A DNA stretch of 64,000 nt from Brettanomyces bruxellensis (taxonomy: Eukaryota; Ascomycota; Pichiomycetes; Pichiales; Pichiaceae): the NCBI RefSeq assembly GCF_011074885.1, contig NC_054690.1, positions 2,113,001-2,177,000 on the forward strand, given 5' to 3'. Below are positions 43,778 through 54,202 of this stretch, piece by piece (the first letter of the stretch is position 1; each line of letters begins with the position of its first letter). The translations under genes were made by a program, and so were the position numbers. Below the pieces are notes generated by a model, which searched no databases, was not told where the DNA came from, and saw nothing but the letters and a program-made list of their open reading frames with translations.

Positions 43778-44773
43778 TCACTTCTGTTGACAGGTCTCCT
43801 CCAACTCTTTACCCACCTCATCTGGAATATCCTCATCCGTGAATTGCAAGTTGTTGAGTCCGTTACCGTCTTTTTTGTTCGACAAGAATCCAAGATCATC
43901 ATTCATCAATTCTTTTGGAGGCAGTCCGAGTTCCTGAAGACTCTCCAAATTGTCGTTGATAAACTTCTTGTCACCTGCATTGTTGTCATTATATGTTGGC
44001 TGCTGAAATCTGAGCACAAGTGCCTTCACAAGACCATATTGCTTTTGGTACTTTGAATATTCCGGATCTAACTTCTTAGCTGGATCCTGCAACCAGGGTC
44101 CGAATTTCAAGTAGAGATCGTTCAAAGGCTCATAAAGCACACTTTTACTCGAAAGCTGGTCCAACATCTCAGCAAGAAGAGAATTAATATCATCTGTGTC
44201 GCCTTCTTTACCGGACTTCGCACTTGGCTCCATACTTAACGACTTCATTAGTGTTTCAAGCATGTTGTCATTCTTAGTTTCATTCCGAATTGATTCGTCA
44301 ACTTGACTGCCTGACCTTTTCAGTCGATGCACTGTTTCCGATATTGCCTCCTGGAAGTTTTTCTTTTTGAGTCCTGATACTGCCTTATCACCAACCGATG
44401 TGCTTTGTGCACTTTTTCCACTGTAATTACCTTTATCGACCTCAGATATATCCTTGATGAAACTTCGAAGCTCTGCTGACAATTCAGGATCAGTCTGTGA
44501 CATTTCGTTAAGAAGTGCTTCAAATCCTTTCCCTCCCTTTTCTGTGCCATTGCCGTCTTTCTCTGTTTTGCCATCATCACGCTTTTCGCCATACAGATCA
44601 CCTTTTCCATTAGGCACAGTTTTATTCGGATCACTATTAACTTTTTGCTTATTCAAACTTCCAGCATTCTTCGAGTCCTCTTGTAGCATTGCTCCAGGCG
44701 GTTTACTTAGAACCTCATCCTGGAAATCGTCTAGAAGATCGTCCAAATCGTCCAAATCGTCATCTTCAGTCAT
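43778..44773 (-). CDS. PEX19: Peroxin Pex19
   Basis: Cytosolic chaperone and import receptor for peroxisomal membrane proteins; its N terminus docks on Pex3. 331 aa (342 in S. cerevisiae). The start MTEDDDLDDLDDLLDDFQDE is the typical acidic Pex3-binding N terminus. The helical C-terminal cargo domain includes YEPLNDLYLKFGPWL and LVKALVLRFQQP. The protein ends CQQK, a C-a-a-X farnesylation box in place, although Lys as last residue is unusual. Divergent from UBC9, the same pairing as YDL065C/YDL064W. Confidence 0.94.
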   Translation of the reverse strand: MTEDDDLDDLDDLLDDFQDEVLSKPPGAMLQEDSKNAGSLNKQKVNSDPNKTVPNGKGDLYGEKRDDGKTEKDGNGTEKGGKGFEALLNEMSQTDPELSAELRSFIKDISEVDKGNYSGKSAQSTSVGDKAVSGLKKKNFQEAISETVHRLKRSGSQVDESIRNETKNDNMLETLMKSLSMEPSAKSGKEGDTDDINSLLAEMLDQLSSKSVLYEPLNDLYLKFGPWLQDPAKKLDPEYSKYQKQYGLVKALVLRFQQPTYNDNNAGDKKFINDNLESLQELGLPPKELMNDDLGFLSNKKDGNGLNNLQFTDEDIPDEVGKELEETCQQK

Positions 44774-45404
44774 TTTTGAACTGTAATGTGTAGAAGCTCA
44801 ATGAAAAGAAACAGCAATGAAGTAAATGCAGGGCGAATAACGACGACTATAAATATCCAGCCAGCTGGACCTCTAAAACCGTGTTTGAATATGTTTAGCA
44901 CCGCTTTTAGTGGGTAAATAGGATCTAGTCATATATGTAATGGATGAATGCACTTGCTATATTTTGGAGGATGCTTATTTTTTTTTTTTTTTCCAAATCT
45001 TTCCTCTCCTGTCTGCTTCTTACCTTCGCTATATTCAGCAGGGTCCGTCCAGTTGCATATTTAAGCATGATTAATGGCAAATAAGGAAAGAAGCAAAAAG
45101 TAACCATGCGAGTATTTGTAATGGAAGGGCAATAAATAACTTTTAGGGTTTTGTACAATTCAAGTAATACCCCAGATGTGACCACCTTTCTTTACCATTT
45201 TCACCATAGCTTAGTAGCTATTGTATCAGTGCACTGTGCTCAGCTGTCTATCGAAATAGCCGAAATAGTTTTTCACAATTTTTCTTCCTCATGTTATTCT
45301 TTTCAACAAGATAATCCAGAGACCTTTCAGGCTTCCGAATCAAAGTTTACTTTTTCATATTTGCTACGGGAATATTTTTGACTGCAAAACTATTTCACTA
45401 AAAC
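44774..45404. other. Divergent promoter region PEX19/UBC9
   Basis: 0.63 kb with a T-run near 44979-44992. The small open frames have no features. No gene seen. Confidence 0.6.
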
Positions 45405-45890
45405 ATGGCCAAGAGAGACTTGTGTGCAGAGAGAATACAACAGGAAAGAAAACAGTGGAGAAAAGACCATCCATTTGGATTTTACGCCAGACCTACTCGA
45501 GCTGCAGATGGATCGCTGAATTTACATAACTGGGATGCAGGAGTGCCCGGAAAGGCACATACACTATGGGAAAATGCAACTTACCCACTTACGATAGCGT
45601 TCCCAGATGAATACCCGGCCAAACCACCGAAGATTAGATTTCCTCCGGGCTTTTACCACCCAAATGTTTACCCATCAGGAACAATTTGCCTCTCCATATT
45701 GAATGAGGATCAGGACTGGAGACCTGCAATTTCCTTAAAGCAGTTGATGCTTGGAATTCAAGAGCTTTTGGATACTCCAAATCCAAACTCCCCCGCACAA
45801 GAACCTGCTTGGAGAGCCTTTGAAAAGGACAAGGAAGGCTATAACAAACGTGTTAAGGAGCAAGCACGCAAGTATGCTGACAGAAAGTAA
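45405..45890 (+). CDS. UBC9: SUMO-conjugating enzyme Ubc9
   Basis: E2 enzyme that receives SUMO (Smt3) from Aos1-Uba2 and transfers it to substrate lysines, often directly at psi-K-x-E sites. 161 aa (157 in S. cerevisiae). [16 protein letters not shown] is the basic N-terminal helix of Ubc9. [15 protein letters not shown] contains the catalytic C95, and [22 protein letters not shown] and [12 protein letters not shown] are Ubc9-specific. The frame is uninterrupted from the first ATG, so there is no 5' intron here. Confidence 0.98.
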   Translation: MAKRDLCAERIQQERKQWRKDHPFGFYARPTRAADGSLNLHNWDAGVPGKAHTLWENATYPLTIAFPDEYPAKPPKIRFPPGFYHPNVYPSGTICLSILNEDQDWRPAISLKQLMLGIQELLDTPNPNSPAQEPAWRAFEKDKEGYNKRVKEQARKYADRK

Positions 45891-46258
45891 TTAAAGATTG
45901 CAGCGGAAACGTTAGAAAGTGGATGGGGATGTTGAAACAACTGACTGCAAATGTTATAAAGTGAATCTAAATGTCGAACGCGACTCGATGGTATAGATGG
46001 TGGGTGAAAACGTTATTGAAGGTGATCAAGAAATGTCTTTAGCCTTGCTCAACTGTGTATAATCTTCTAGATGTATTTTAATAATCGCGTGAGCTGGATG
46101 GTGTAAGTTACTAGGTAAAGCGTGTAGTGAACTGAAGTGTAGATTAGTGTATGATGAAATACGAGAAAGAGTAAACTGTAGCAGATATACGATCATGACT
46201 TGATATTCGGTAATTCCTCTCTACAAATTATTTATCTATGAAATCTGATGGACTCCAC
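45891..46258. other. Intergenic region between convergent UBC9 and SYO1
   Basis: AT-rich 3' flanks of the two genes. No gene. An ATGATGA near 46153 has no matching terminal stem with the CTGA at 46244, so no snoRNA is called. Confidence 0.6.
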
Positions 46259-48157
46259 TCATTTCAATTCTCCCTGCTTGTACTTAACAAAGCTTTGAAG
46301 ATTGTTGAGCGTCTCCTTCATTCTTTCCTTCACATCCTGGTTCACGTTTTTATCCACTTTCTTGAATATTATCCTGAATTCTGATAACTTGTCCTTGAGC
46401 ACTTGCAACAATCCACCATCGTGGAAAATCGGCTTATTATAGCTGTAATCATCGTCAAAAATGTCAAACAGAACATTAACAACACAATCAATGGTCTCCT
46501 CAACAAGAAATCCAACATTTTTGTGCAACTTTTCCACTTTTGGCGTTTTCTTGTACAATTCTAAATATTTCAAGAACTTCTGGTCCACTAAGAATTTTGT
46601 GATGTCTCTAGTCACTGACAGGTTACCACAATTCTTAGCAATGAGCCCAAGATACGGTATTAGTCCAAGGTTAAAATCTGAAAGAAGACCAGCATCCACT
46701 TCTCCAGCATCTAATTTAGTATCAACTGACTCCGAAAGCCGTATTATCTCTACCACTCTCTGTGCATCCTCTTTCCACTGTGATTGGTCCGTCATCAGCA
46801 TGTAACTAATGTCAAACTTGAGAATCTGACCAATCTGTTCGAGTTGTTCATCAACGCTTAATTGATTTTTGTTTTCAAGTAAGTCGCTTAAAAGAACAGA
46901 ACAATGTGTGTAAACATTTTGGAAGAAGGATACCAATTCCGTACCGCCAAAACAAATATCCCTGTCGAATGCAATTAAGTTATTCACGCAGATCAACATC
47001 TTCTCGTCCTTAAATCCGGTTTCAATCAAACTTGACAACATGCTAACTAACGTACTATTGAGAAACTTAAACGTTTCTCCATTCTTATTGTCTCCTTCTT
47101 GGCTCCTATAGTCATCTCCAAGCATCTCAATGATACTTGTATATAAATCGAGCTCGAGATCAATTACGTTGAAATTCTGTTTAGCAAGCTCCAAGTTCTT
47201 TGCTTCCTGCAAACTTGGATTCTCATTATATGGGAGATCCAACTTCTCTACCGTGTACTTAAGGTTAACATCATTCTGATAAATATCGTTCAAAGGCGAT
47301 ATTATATCAGTGCAAAGCCTCTTTCCGTTTGAAAGCTCGTTCTTTGCCTCTAGGAGCTGCAAGTAAATACCAATGAGATACGTTTTGGATTGCTTTCCCA
47401 ACTTCTTATTCGATATAGCTTTTAGAGTTTCCAAGTACTCATTGTTTTGGCACAAGAAATCGATGAATTTATATGAAACAGTGGCCAAATCATATATAAA
47501 TGTGAGACAGCTGAGAATAAGACGTTGGTTCGTTTCCTGTTTAAGAATGCTGAAGATGAAATCGAAAACTTTACTTTTTGTGATTTTTCCAAATAATGTG
47601 CCATCAAAGAAGTTTATAGGCATCTCACTAGCAAGACAGTCCGTACAGCCAATAAGATTATCGATAAAATTCACTAAAAGCTCTTTCTGCTGTTGATCAA
47701 CATTCTCATCTGAAATATGAGGTAAAGCTGCAATTGCCTTAGCGAAATCGGCACTAAGCAAAGTCCAAATGTCCTTCCGCCATAAATGAATGCACAAGGA
47801 ATATCCTTCATCAATCATCAAGTTTCTTAAGAGTCCATAACTGTCCACAACTATGTCTTGGTTCTCATCGTGTAGCAATTTGGAAAGTATGATTTGGACC
47901 AAATCGTTCTTCATGAAAAGTCTTCTCAACTCGGTATCACTACCGCACATCAAATTTATGCTATTTATAGCCATTGATCTGTCATTTTGTGAGCTTGAGC
48001 CAAGCTTTGTGATTAAAGGTGCCACTTTCTGCGTGTTTGAAATTTCCCCATTGATTTTTGCAACATTTATCTCATTTTCTGTCTTTTTATTCTTTTGAAG
48101 CTGTTTTGCTTTGAACCGCCTTTGGGCAAGTTTTGATCTTGTTTTCAACTTTCCCAT
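46259..48157 (-). CDS. SYO1: Symportin Syo1, co-import adaptor for Rpl5/Rpl11
   Basis: In S. cerevisiae Syo1 (YDL063C) escorts Rpl5 and Rpl11 together to the nucleus for 5S RNP assembly. 632 aa (620 in S. cerevisiae). A basic N terminus, MGKLKTRSKLAQRRF, resembles the transport signal region. It is followed by ARM/HEAT-like repeats with NDRSMAINSINLMC, VDSYGLLRNLMIDEGY and IHLWRKDIWTLL, which match Syo1. It is convergent with UBC9 exactly as in S. cerevisiae. A TGAAAAATTTCA element (48276-48287) lies upstream. Confidence 0.93.
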   Translation of the reverse strand: MGKLKTRSKLAQRRFKAKQLQKNKKTENEINVAKINGEISNTQKVAPLITKLGSSSQNDRSMAINSINLMCGSDTELRRLFMKNDLVQIILSKLLHDENQDIVVDSYGLLRNLMIDEGYSLCIHLWRKDIWTLLSADFAKAIAALPHISDENVDQQQKELLVNFIDNLIGCTDCLASEMPINFFDGTLFGKITKSKVFDFIFSILKQETNQRLILSCLTFIYDLATVSYKFIDFLCQNNEYLETLKAISNKKLGKQSKTYLIGIYLQLLEAKNELSNGKRLCTDIISPLNDIYQNDVNLKYTVEKLDLPYNENPSLQEAKNLELAKQNFNVIDLELDLYTSIIEMLGDDYRSQEGDNKNGETFKFLNSTLVSMLSSLIETGFKDEKMLICVNNLIAFDRDICFGGTELVSFFQNVYTHCSVLLSDLLENKNQLSVDEQLEQIGQILKFDISYMLMTDQSQWKEDAQRVVEIIRLSESVDTKLDAGEVDAGLLSDFNLGLIPYLGLIAKNCGNLSVTRDITKFLVDQKFLKYLELYKKTPKVEKLHKNVGFLVEETIDCVVNVLFDIFDDDYSYNKPIFHDGGLLQVLKDKLSEFRIIFKKVDKNVNQDVKERMKETLNNLQSFVKYKQGELK

Positions 48158-48488
48158 ACTGATTCCTGGGATATTTAACCTTGCTTCTACCTAGACAGTA
48201 ACGTTATATAAGTGAAAAGAATGTCTGGAGTACTGGATAAGGGATCATGTCATATCAGTAAAATTTTTTCAGCCCTGAAAAATTTCAAATCTCGGGCTCT
48301 TTTTTTTTTTCAATTTTTCTAGTTTACCTTTATCCAGATACAACTATTTTGTCGATTACAGGGTAAGAACTAGCTGGTGCACAGTACATCCCATTTACCT
48401 AAACTTAATGTATGAATTTGTAATGTCAATTGCTATATCCTATATACAAGAATAAATACCGACGCACATTCTTTTCCGCTGCTCCGAA
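48158..48488. other. SYO1 promoter and ECM19 3' flank
   Basis: Contains AAATTTTTTC (48261-48270) and TGAAAAATTTCA, RRPE-like elements, and a T-run near 48301. No gene. Confidence 0.6.
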
Positions 48489-48800
48489 TCACTTCTTTTC
48501 ATTGTTTGAACTAAAGCTGTTTAAAGGATACTTATCCTTATCTTCAGGCTTTGCCTCTAGTCTCTTGGCAAAAGTTTCCCAATTCGACTCTTTTGAAACC
48601 TCAGCACCTTCATTTTCCGATATTGGGTAAATTCGCCTTCCTTTGGAATCGAACTTTGGAATATCTATATCTTTTCTAAGTGTACCATGCTTTTCAAGCC
48701 CTTCTACCACTATAGGTTCAAAGAAACGGACACCGGTATAGACACCAATCCCACACACAATGAGAAGAGTCATAAATCGGTTATTCTTCAATATCGACAT
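48489..48800 (-). CDS. ECM19: Small mitochondrial-type protein, probable Ecm19
   Basis: 103-aa protein with one N-terminal hydrophobic segment (MTLLIVCGIGVYTGVRFF) followed by EPIVVEGLEKHGTLRKDIDIP and a polar tail. This pattern, a short membrane anchor then EPIV-(x)n-DIDIP, is what I recall for S. cerevisiae Ecm19 (YLR390W) and relatives. Gene order supports the assignment, since the surrounding genes come from YLR386-397 and YDL060-065. Function is not established; the anchor suggests a mitochondrial or other organelle membrane. The ATG at 48800 is preferred over 48854 because the extension is unlike the family. Confidence 0.72.
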   Translation of the reverse strand: MSILKNNRFMTLLIVCGIGVYTGVRFFEPIVVEGLEKHGTLRKDIDIPKFDSKGRRIYPISENEGAEVSKESNWETFAKRLEAKPEDKDKYPLNSFSSNNEKK

Positions 48801-49035
48801 TTGGCAACAAAGCAATCCCTTTATCTTTATGCTTTTGTACCATTTAAATGTCAAGCCACTTGTTTGTTGCCTTGATTCAACAAGTTCCGATTTCTGCCAC
48901 CTGTGACTGTAGACTTTTACAATATGGTGTAAGGAAGTAATGTTGGCATTGTTCGAGCGGGTTCAGAATACAGGAAAAGAAGACTTTACATTAATTTGCC
49001 ATTTCATTATGTGTAATCTATGTATTAATACCTGG

Positions 49036-51324
49036 CTACACGGTGCATGCTCTGTACTTCTGGGCAAACTCCTTATAATATTGGATCATTTCAGGAGTGA
49101 TGTTTTTGCTGATATCGTTAATTGCAGCCAAGAAGTTTGACTCACCGACCTTTCTGCAGTTGCTATCATTCATTATTGCATTCAGACCGGCTTCCTGACA
49201 CAATAGAACACATTCAGATCCAGAGAATCCATCCGTCATACCAACAAGTTTTGTTAAAAGGGCATCCTTGTCCTCAAGATTAAACTTGGAGGTGTTCTTG
49301 TCAAATATTTGCATTCTGGCATCCGAGTCTGGCGGAGAAACGTAAACATGACGGTCCAATCTGCCGGGTCTGAGTAATGCCGGGTCAATAGCATCCGGCC
49401 GGTTAGTAGCACCCACTATTATGACACCTCTGAGCTCCTCAACACCGTCAATCTCGTTCAATAACGTGTTGAGCACCTGCTTGGTCACGTGACCAGAGTC
49501 AGCTGACTCACGGCTCGTGGCTAGAGCATCGATCTCATCTATGAAGATGATTGAAGGAGCAGCCAGGCGGGCTTTGCGGAAAATCTCACGAATCTTCTTT
49601 TCGGATTCACCGACGTATTTGTTGAAAATCTCGGGTCCCTTGATGGCAATGAAGTTAAGACCGGATTCAGTTGCAAGAGCTTTTGCAGTCATGGTTTTTG
49701 AACATCCAGGTGGACCATATAGGAGCAAACCTTTGGGAGCACTGATTCCTAGACGCTTAAACGTGTCTGCTGAAGTTAGTGGAAGTTGGACCATCTCCTT
49801 CAATTTCCGTTTGAGCACTTCCTGTCCTCCGATATCGCTCCATCTGACTTTTGGCATTTCCAAGACGATTTCTCGCATTGCACTAGGCCGGATCTCCTTT
49901 AGAGCATCCAAAAGCTCATCATATCCGAGTTTTACACTCTTAAAAGCATCTTCCGACAAATCTGCACCGTTAAACTGTCCCAAATTACCCTTTATGCACA
50001 TCATCACGGCCTCACGCGTAAGTGATACAAGATCCGCACCAACATATCCATGCGTTTTGTTGGCAACGGCTCTGATTTCGTCGTCTGTCAGCGTCGATCG
50101 TCCCTGCATCCTCGAAATCTGCTTTACCAGGATGTCATACCGGCCATCTGCATCTGGGATTGGGATTTCCAGCTCTTGATCAAATCTTCCTGGCCTTCTT
50201 AAACTCGAATCAATGGATCCTGGCCTGTTTGTGGCACCAATAACGATGATTGGTCCCTCCAAGCCATCCATCAATGTAAGCATCGTGGCTACAACACGCG
50301 AATCAACCTCTGTTGTATCATCATTACTTCTGCTTGGGACCAAAGAGTCAATCTCATCGATCAGAATTATTGCCGGTGAATACTTCACTGCCTCTTTAAA
50401 GAATCCTCGAAGTGTCTCCTCTGTTCCACCAAGGTATTTGGACACAATTGACGGTCCATTTATTCTGATGATGTGGCAACCAGAGCTCTCATACGCAATC
50501 GTCTTAAGCAAAAGCGACTTTCCGGTACCAGATGGTCCATAAAGCAAAATTCCTCTCGGAGGCTGAATTCCAAACTCTTTGAAGACATTGGGGCAATTCA
50601 GCGGCAAGAAGATGTTCTTTTTCAATCCTGATATCTCCTTCTTGAGTCCCCCTATATCCTCATAGCTGAATTTTAGCCTCACAGGCTGTATTCCGTTTTT
50701 CGGCACTGCCTGAACGCTAGTTGCCGTTGGATGGAATAAATATGGCCGTAGCATCGACTCCTGACTCTCTCCCATATTTCCTCTATCATCTAATGAAAGT
50801 TTTGAAAGTTGAAGCTCGACTTGTTCGCCAATATCTATCACTTTCAGGCTTGCTGTAGTAAATCCTTTATAAAGAAGACCGATGTCACACAACTGCTTAA
50901 AAACGTCACTTTCTTTGACAGATGATGACAAATACTCAACAGTCACGCTATCCGCATATGCAGGTTGCTCTTTAGTGCTGGAAAGACTGACCCTGTCTCC
51001 TAATAAAAAGCCTGCCAGTTTTAAATAGTACGGCGATAGCAAAACAACATTCAATCCGTATTGTGACTCTTTATCTTCATCCCAGGTTGACAAAACAGCA
51101 ACAAAGCTTACCAAGCCTTTTGAGATCCGAACAAATTCTCCAACTTTCCACTCTGAAATTTCTATTATTAGGGGTGAAACGTAAATATTCGCCACTGCTT
51201 TTGCATCATCTGTATCTTCGTGAGGTCTCACGATAAACTCGGTAGGCAGCTTTTGCTTTATGGTTTTTGCACTCGAGTCATGTGAGTTTCGCTTACTTCT
51301 CTTAGAAGCTGCTTTTTGTGCCAT
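49036..51324 (-). CDS. AFG2: AAA-ATPase Afg2/Drg1
   Basis: Hexameric type II AAA-ATPase that strips Rlp24 from cytoplasmic pre-60S particles, allowing later factors such as Rei1 to act. 762 aa (780 in S. cerevisiae). The N domain spans about 1-215. D1 has Walker A GPSGTGKS (263-270) and [11 protein letters not shown]2 has GPPGCSKT (537-544) and [10 protein letters not shown]. The D2 P-loop with Cys-Ser in place of Thr-Gly is characteristic of this family and separates it from Cdc48. The C terminus is [14 protein letters not shown]. It lies beside ECM19, as in the YLR390-397 region of S. cerevisiae. Confidence 0.97.
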   Translation of the reverse strand: MAQKAASKRSKRNSHDSSAKTIKQKLPTEFIVRPHEDTDDAKAVANIYVSPLIIEISEWKVGEFVRISKGLVSFVAVLSTWDEDKESQYGLNVVLLSPYYLKLAGFLLGDRVSLSSTKEQPAYADSVTVEYLSSSVKESDVFKQLCDIGLLYKGFTTASLKVIDIGEQVELQLSKLSLDDRGNMGESQESMLRPYLFHPTATSVQAVPKNGIQPVRLKFSYEDIGGLKKEISGLKKNIFLPLNCPNVFKEFGIQPPRGILLYGPSGTGKSLLLKTIAYESSGCHIIRINGPSIVSKYLGGTEETLRGFFKEAVKYSPAIILIDEIDSLVPSRSNDDTTEVDSRVVATMLTLMDGLEGPIIVIGATNRPGSIDSSLRRPGRFDQELEIPIPDADGRYDILVKQISRMQGRSTLTDDEIRAVANKTHGYVGADLVSLTREAVMMCIKGNLGQFNGADLSEDAFKSVKLGYDELLDALKEIRPSAMREIVLEMPKVRWSDIGGQEVLKRKLKEMVQLPLTSADTFKRLGISAPKGLLLYGPPGCSKTMTAKALATESGLNFIAIKGPEIFNKYVGESEKKIREIFRKARLAAPSIIFIDEIDALATSRESADSGHVTKQVLNTLLNEIDGVEELRGVIIVGATNRPDAIDPALLRPGRLDRHVYVSPPDSDARMQIFDKNTSKFNLEDKDALLTKLVGMTDGFSGSECVLLCQEAGLNAIMNDSNCRKVGESNFLAAINDISKNITPEMIQYYKEFAQKYRACTV

Positions 51325-51589
51325 TTTAGATGCTTAAATGACACCTTTTAACGATATGAGTCGGAGTTATACGTCAACAAACCAAACAAACAACAAATCA
51401 GATCTGAAATAATATCATTATCGTGATAAATTTTTGTTTTCACCTTTTTTTTTTTTTTTTTTTTTTTCTTCCCTTGGATATTTTTCATTGTCCTACCTGG
51501 TATGTTATATAAAGTAAGGTACGCTACTCATTCTACATGCTATCTAAATCACATTGGCTACACAAGCTCATCCTAATTACTATGCGAAT
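51325..51589. other. Divergent promoter region AFG2/mL57-like gene
   Basis: Short divergent promoter with a T-run at about 51446-51467. No gene. Confidence 0.6.
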
Positions 51590-52381
51590 ATGCAAAACAT
51601 CAGAAATATAATACGACCGCACATAGAGCCTACATTTTACAACCACATAGTACCGAGAAGATGGCTTCATCAAGTAGCATCTATAGGTACATCAGATACA
51701 GTTCTGAATGCAGATCAAACGAGTAATATACCACGATTTTCACTAAGCTACAAATACAACAAGTTTGTCCAATTCAGGCAGAAAGCAGACTCGAGAATTA
51801 ATTTTCTTCGAATGATCATCCCCGAAGAATATCAAGTGAGCAATACGATATTATTTAACTGTGTATATTTTGATCCATGCAACATTATCCAAACGCAGCA
51901 CAAAGATCAGTTCCACGACCCAGTTTTCCTCGAGCAGAGCAAGGTGCTGCTTTTGGGGAAGATGGCGCTAAATCATGAGTTGGAAAAGTTTGTATTGTGG
52001 TTGTTGGGGAGAAAAAACCAAGCCGAACTTGAGAAAAACGGTAATTTCTCACTAGATATGCTATCAGAGGTACCAAAGATGGTTAAAACAATCAACAATA
52101 CAGCAGTACGAAGGAAATTTATCTCGCAATTCCTTAACGTGTATGAGAATAAGAAACTTTTGGATGAGGATACGGAAACAACAACCTCAATCAAGATTCC
52201 GGAAGATATTCGCCATAAAGTGATTCCTGCTTTACTAGGGTTTATGATTCTGCAGATTGACTCGGAAAAGTTTAGCGAGTTTGTACTTGAGTTCTTGATC
52301 AGGGGAAGGGATTCAAAGAAGAAGAAATACAAGCATAAGGGCCTGTATGAGCTCAGTAAAAGGTACCGCAGGCATTCATGA
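51590..52381 (+). CDS. Possible mitochondrial ribosomal protein mL57 (RNase III-like fold)
   Basis: 263 aa from the first ATG. The N terminus is rich in Arg/His and poor in acidic residues (IIRPHIEPTFYNHIVPRRWL), suggesting a mitochondrial presequence. The middle and C-terminal parts follow the hydrophobic pattern of a degenerate RNase III domain: KVLLLGKMALNHELEKFVLW, then MVKTINNTAVRRKF, then RHKVIPALLGFMIL. Catalytic acidic residues of true RNase III are not evident, as in the yeast ribosomal proteins mL44 and mL57 (Mrpl3, Mrpl15). The basic C terminus KKKKYKHKG would suit rRNA binding. The assignment is tentative; the gene itself is convincing. Confidence 0.6.
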   Translation: MQNIRNIIRPHIEPTFYNHIVPRRWLHQVASIGTSDTVLNADQTSNIPRFSLSYKYNKFVQFRQKADSRINFLRMIIPEEYQVSNTILFNCVYFDPCNIIQTQHKDQFHDPVFLEQSKVLLLGKMALNHELEKFVLWLLGRKNQAELEKNGNFSLDMLSEVPKMVKTINNTAVRRKFISQFLNVYENKKLLDEDTETTTSIKIPEDIRHKVIPALLGFMILQIDSEKFSEFVLEFLIRGRDSKKKKYKHKGLYELSKRYRRHS

Positions 52382-52438
52382 CTAATTGGGAAATTATTTA
52401 TTATCTTTATACATCTACTTTACTGCTATCCACCCTCT

Positions 52439-53854
52439 TCACAGTCCAGGACATCCAAATGGAACCGGAATCCAATCATCATATCTCTTAAAGATAGAAT
52501 TTTTGCTTTTGGCTCTTTCTAGAATATTCCTCTTCACCTTCTTGCGCTTCGACGCCTTTATGCTGGCTGGACTATCAAGTTTTCGTTTTGACGGCTTCTG
52601 AACCATAAAATCTGGAAGTTTGAACTTGTTCATTGTTTCCAATGCTTTGTCTATCTTGCTCGATAGTTCAGGCACCTCTTTTATCACATCACTGTTTTTG
52701 TCTCTGAAAAATTCAAGCATGCGGATACTTTCGTCATTATTTTGCAACGAAATCAGTCTCACAATCTTTTCCGCACTCTCCTCATTGATGAATCTAACAA
52801 TTTGCGGCTTTTTCCCAAACACAAATACGTTCTTAAGCATATATTCAATCCACTTTCTCCCCTGCACACATTCAGCCTCATTTCTCGGAAGCATGTACCT
52901 CTCATCACCTTTTACTAGGACCTCGCCAAAGTTAACATCGTTCACCACCTCCAAATATTCATTTTTGGTCATAAATTCATATAGTTTGCCGAATAAAAGC
53001 ATCACAAATTCCGGCCCCATATCCTGAAGAATTGGTTTATATAGAAAATGCAAAGATTTTGCAGCTCGCTCACTCAAGCTCTTGGATCGCAATATGATCC
53101 CGTCCGGGTCAAATATGAATACTTGCACAAGCAAATTCCTCATTTCTTCACTATCTTGCGCTATTTGCTTCAATCGATTTAGATATTCCCAATAAAATTT
53201 ACCATCTCCAGTCATATCTCCTTCTTTATACGTTAAACTAGAATCCTCCAACCTTAACTCCTTTAAATTATGCAATATTTCACGAAGCTCACCAATCACG
53301 GCTGCTCTCTTTTCAAATCTTTCGTCCCCATTCCTTAAAAATACAGGACGGCCCTCTCTCAAATTCAAATGTGTCACGTGACACCAATAATTCTCATCGA
53401 GCCATTGCAAAGCGCGCCGGGTACTCCACCTGAGCATTTCCAATGTAGGGATGTGCTCGTGAGTGCCGATGTGGCGCAACTCGACGAAGTAACTGGGCAA
53501 TTTGATCAGTTCTGCCAACCGATGAAGGCTGATAGCATAGCTTGATTGCTGGTAGGGGTCAAGAATGCCATTAACGAATTTGATCATGGCCATTGTGTAG
53601 CTTAATCTGACTGTTGTATCGTCATAAACACCAATTTTGGTTAAGCATTCATCAAGAAGGATAGAAGAAGTGAAAAGAGAAGTGATTTCAATAGAATGCG
53701 GTACGGCGCCTCCTTGTGCGAAACCACACACCTTCTGGACGGCTCTGGATCTGTTATCTTGTTTGGAAGTGTCATAAAACCAGCTGTGAAGTATTTTCAA
53801 CTCAGATGGGTCTCTGTAAGGTGTGAGGCGGGGTTCTCTGTTGAGTTCGGTCAT
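52439..53854 (-). CDS. LAS1: Pre-rRNA ITS2 endoribonuclease Las1
   Basis: Las1 cuts ITS2 of pre-rRNA at site C2, working with the Grc3 kinase, in 60S synthesis. 471 aa (502 in S. cerevisiae). The N-terminal HEPN nuclease domain has TPYRDPSELKILHSWFY, the region IRLSYTMAMIKFVNGILDP (here VRLSYTMAM), and the catalytic RHIGTH at 127-132 (R-x4-H). The C-terminal tail is basic (PSKRKLDSPASIKASKRKK) and ends near a conserved short WIPVPFGCP, which in Las1 contacts Grc3. Convergent with the preceding gene, the stop codons 57 bp apart. AAAATTTTC lies in its promoter at 53983-53991. Confidence 0.95.
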   Translation of the reverse strand: MTELNREPRLTPYRDPSELKILHSWFYDTSKQDNRSRAVQKVCGFAQGGAVPHSIEITSLFTSSILLDECLTKIGVYDDTTVRLSYTMAMIKFVNGILDPYQQSSYAISLHRLAELIKLPSYFVELRHIGTHEHIPTLEMLRWSTRRALQWLDENYWCHVTHLNLREGRPVFLRNGDERFEKRAAVIGELREILHNLKELRLEDSSLTYKEGDMTGDGKFYWEYLNRLKQIAQDSEEMRNLLVQVFIFDPDGIILRSKSLSERAAKSLHFLYKPILQDMGPEFVMLLFGKLYEFMTKNEYLEVVNDVNFGEVLVKGDERYMLPRNEAECVQGRKWIEYMLKNVFVFGKKPQIVRFINEESAEKIVRLISLQNNDESIRMLEFFRDKNSDVIKEVPELSSKIDKALETMNKFKLPDFMVQKPSKRKLDSPASIKASKRKKVKRNILERAKSKNSIFKRYDDWIPVPFGCPGL

Positions 53855-54202
53855 TGTGTAGTTTAAAATATGTTTTCTATGCTGTGTGCAATCAATAGAT
53901 TGAATATCTGTGAATCAAAATCGAGTATATGTTGTATATAAACTGATTGATTAACTTACTGACTGATGACATGAGAATGGCCAAAATTTTCAGCTTGCGA
54001 AAGTTGTGACTTTTTTTATTTTATTTTTTTCCGCACTCCACGCTTTCGGCTGTTTTATTAACACATGCGAGAAAAAGATAAGCAGGGTGAGCATACGCGG
54101 GCAATAAATTCCATTGATAACCCAGGGTACATGCTTTATCTAAGCATACATTTTGAATACTTTGGCACTCAGAATACTCAATATACAATTATCAAGTATA
54201 AG
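53855..54202. other. Divergent promoter region LAS1/FMP52
   Basis: Contains AAAATTTTC at 53983-53991 and T-runs near 54011-54029. The last part is open in the FMP52 frame from an ATG at 54065. No separate gene. Confidence 0.6.
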
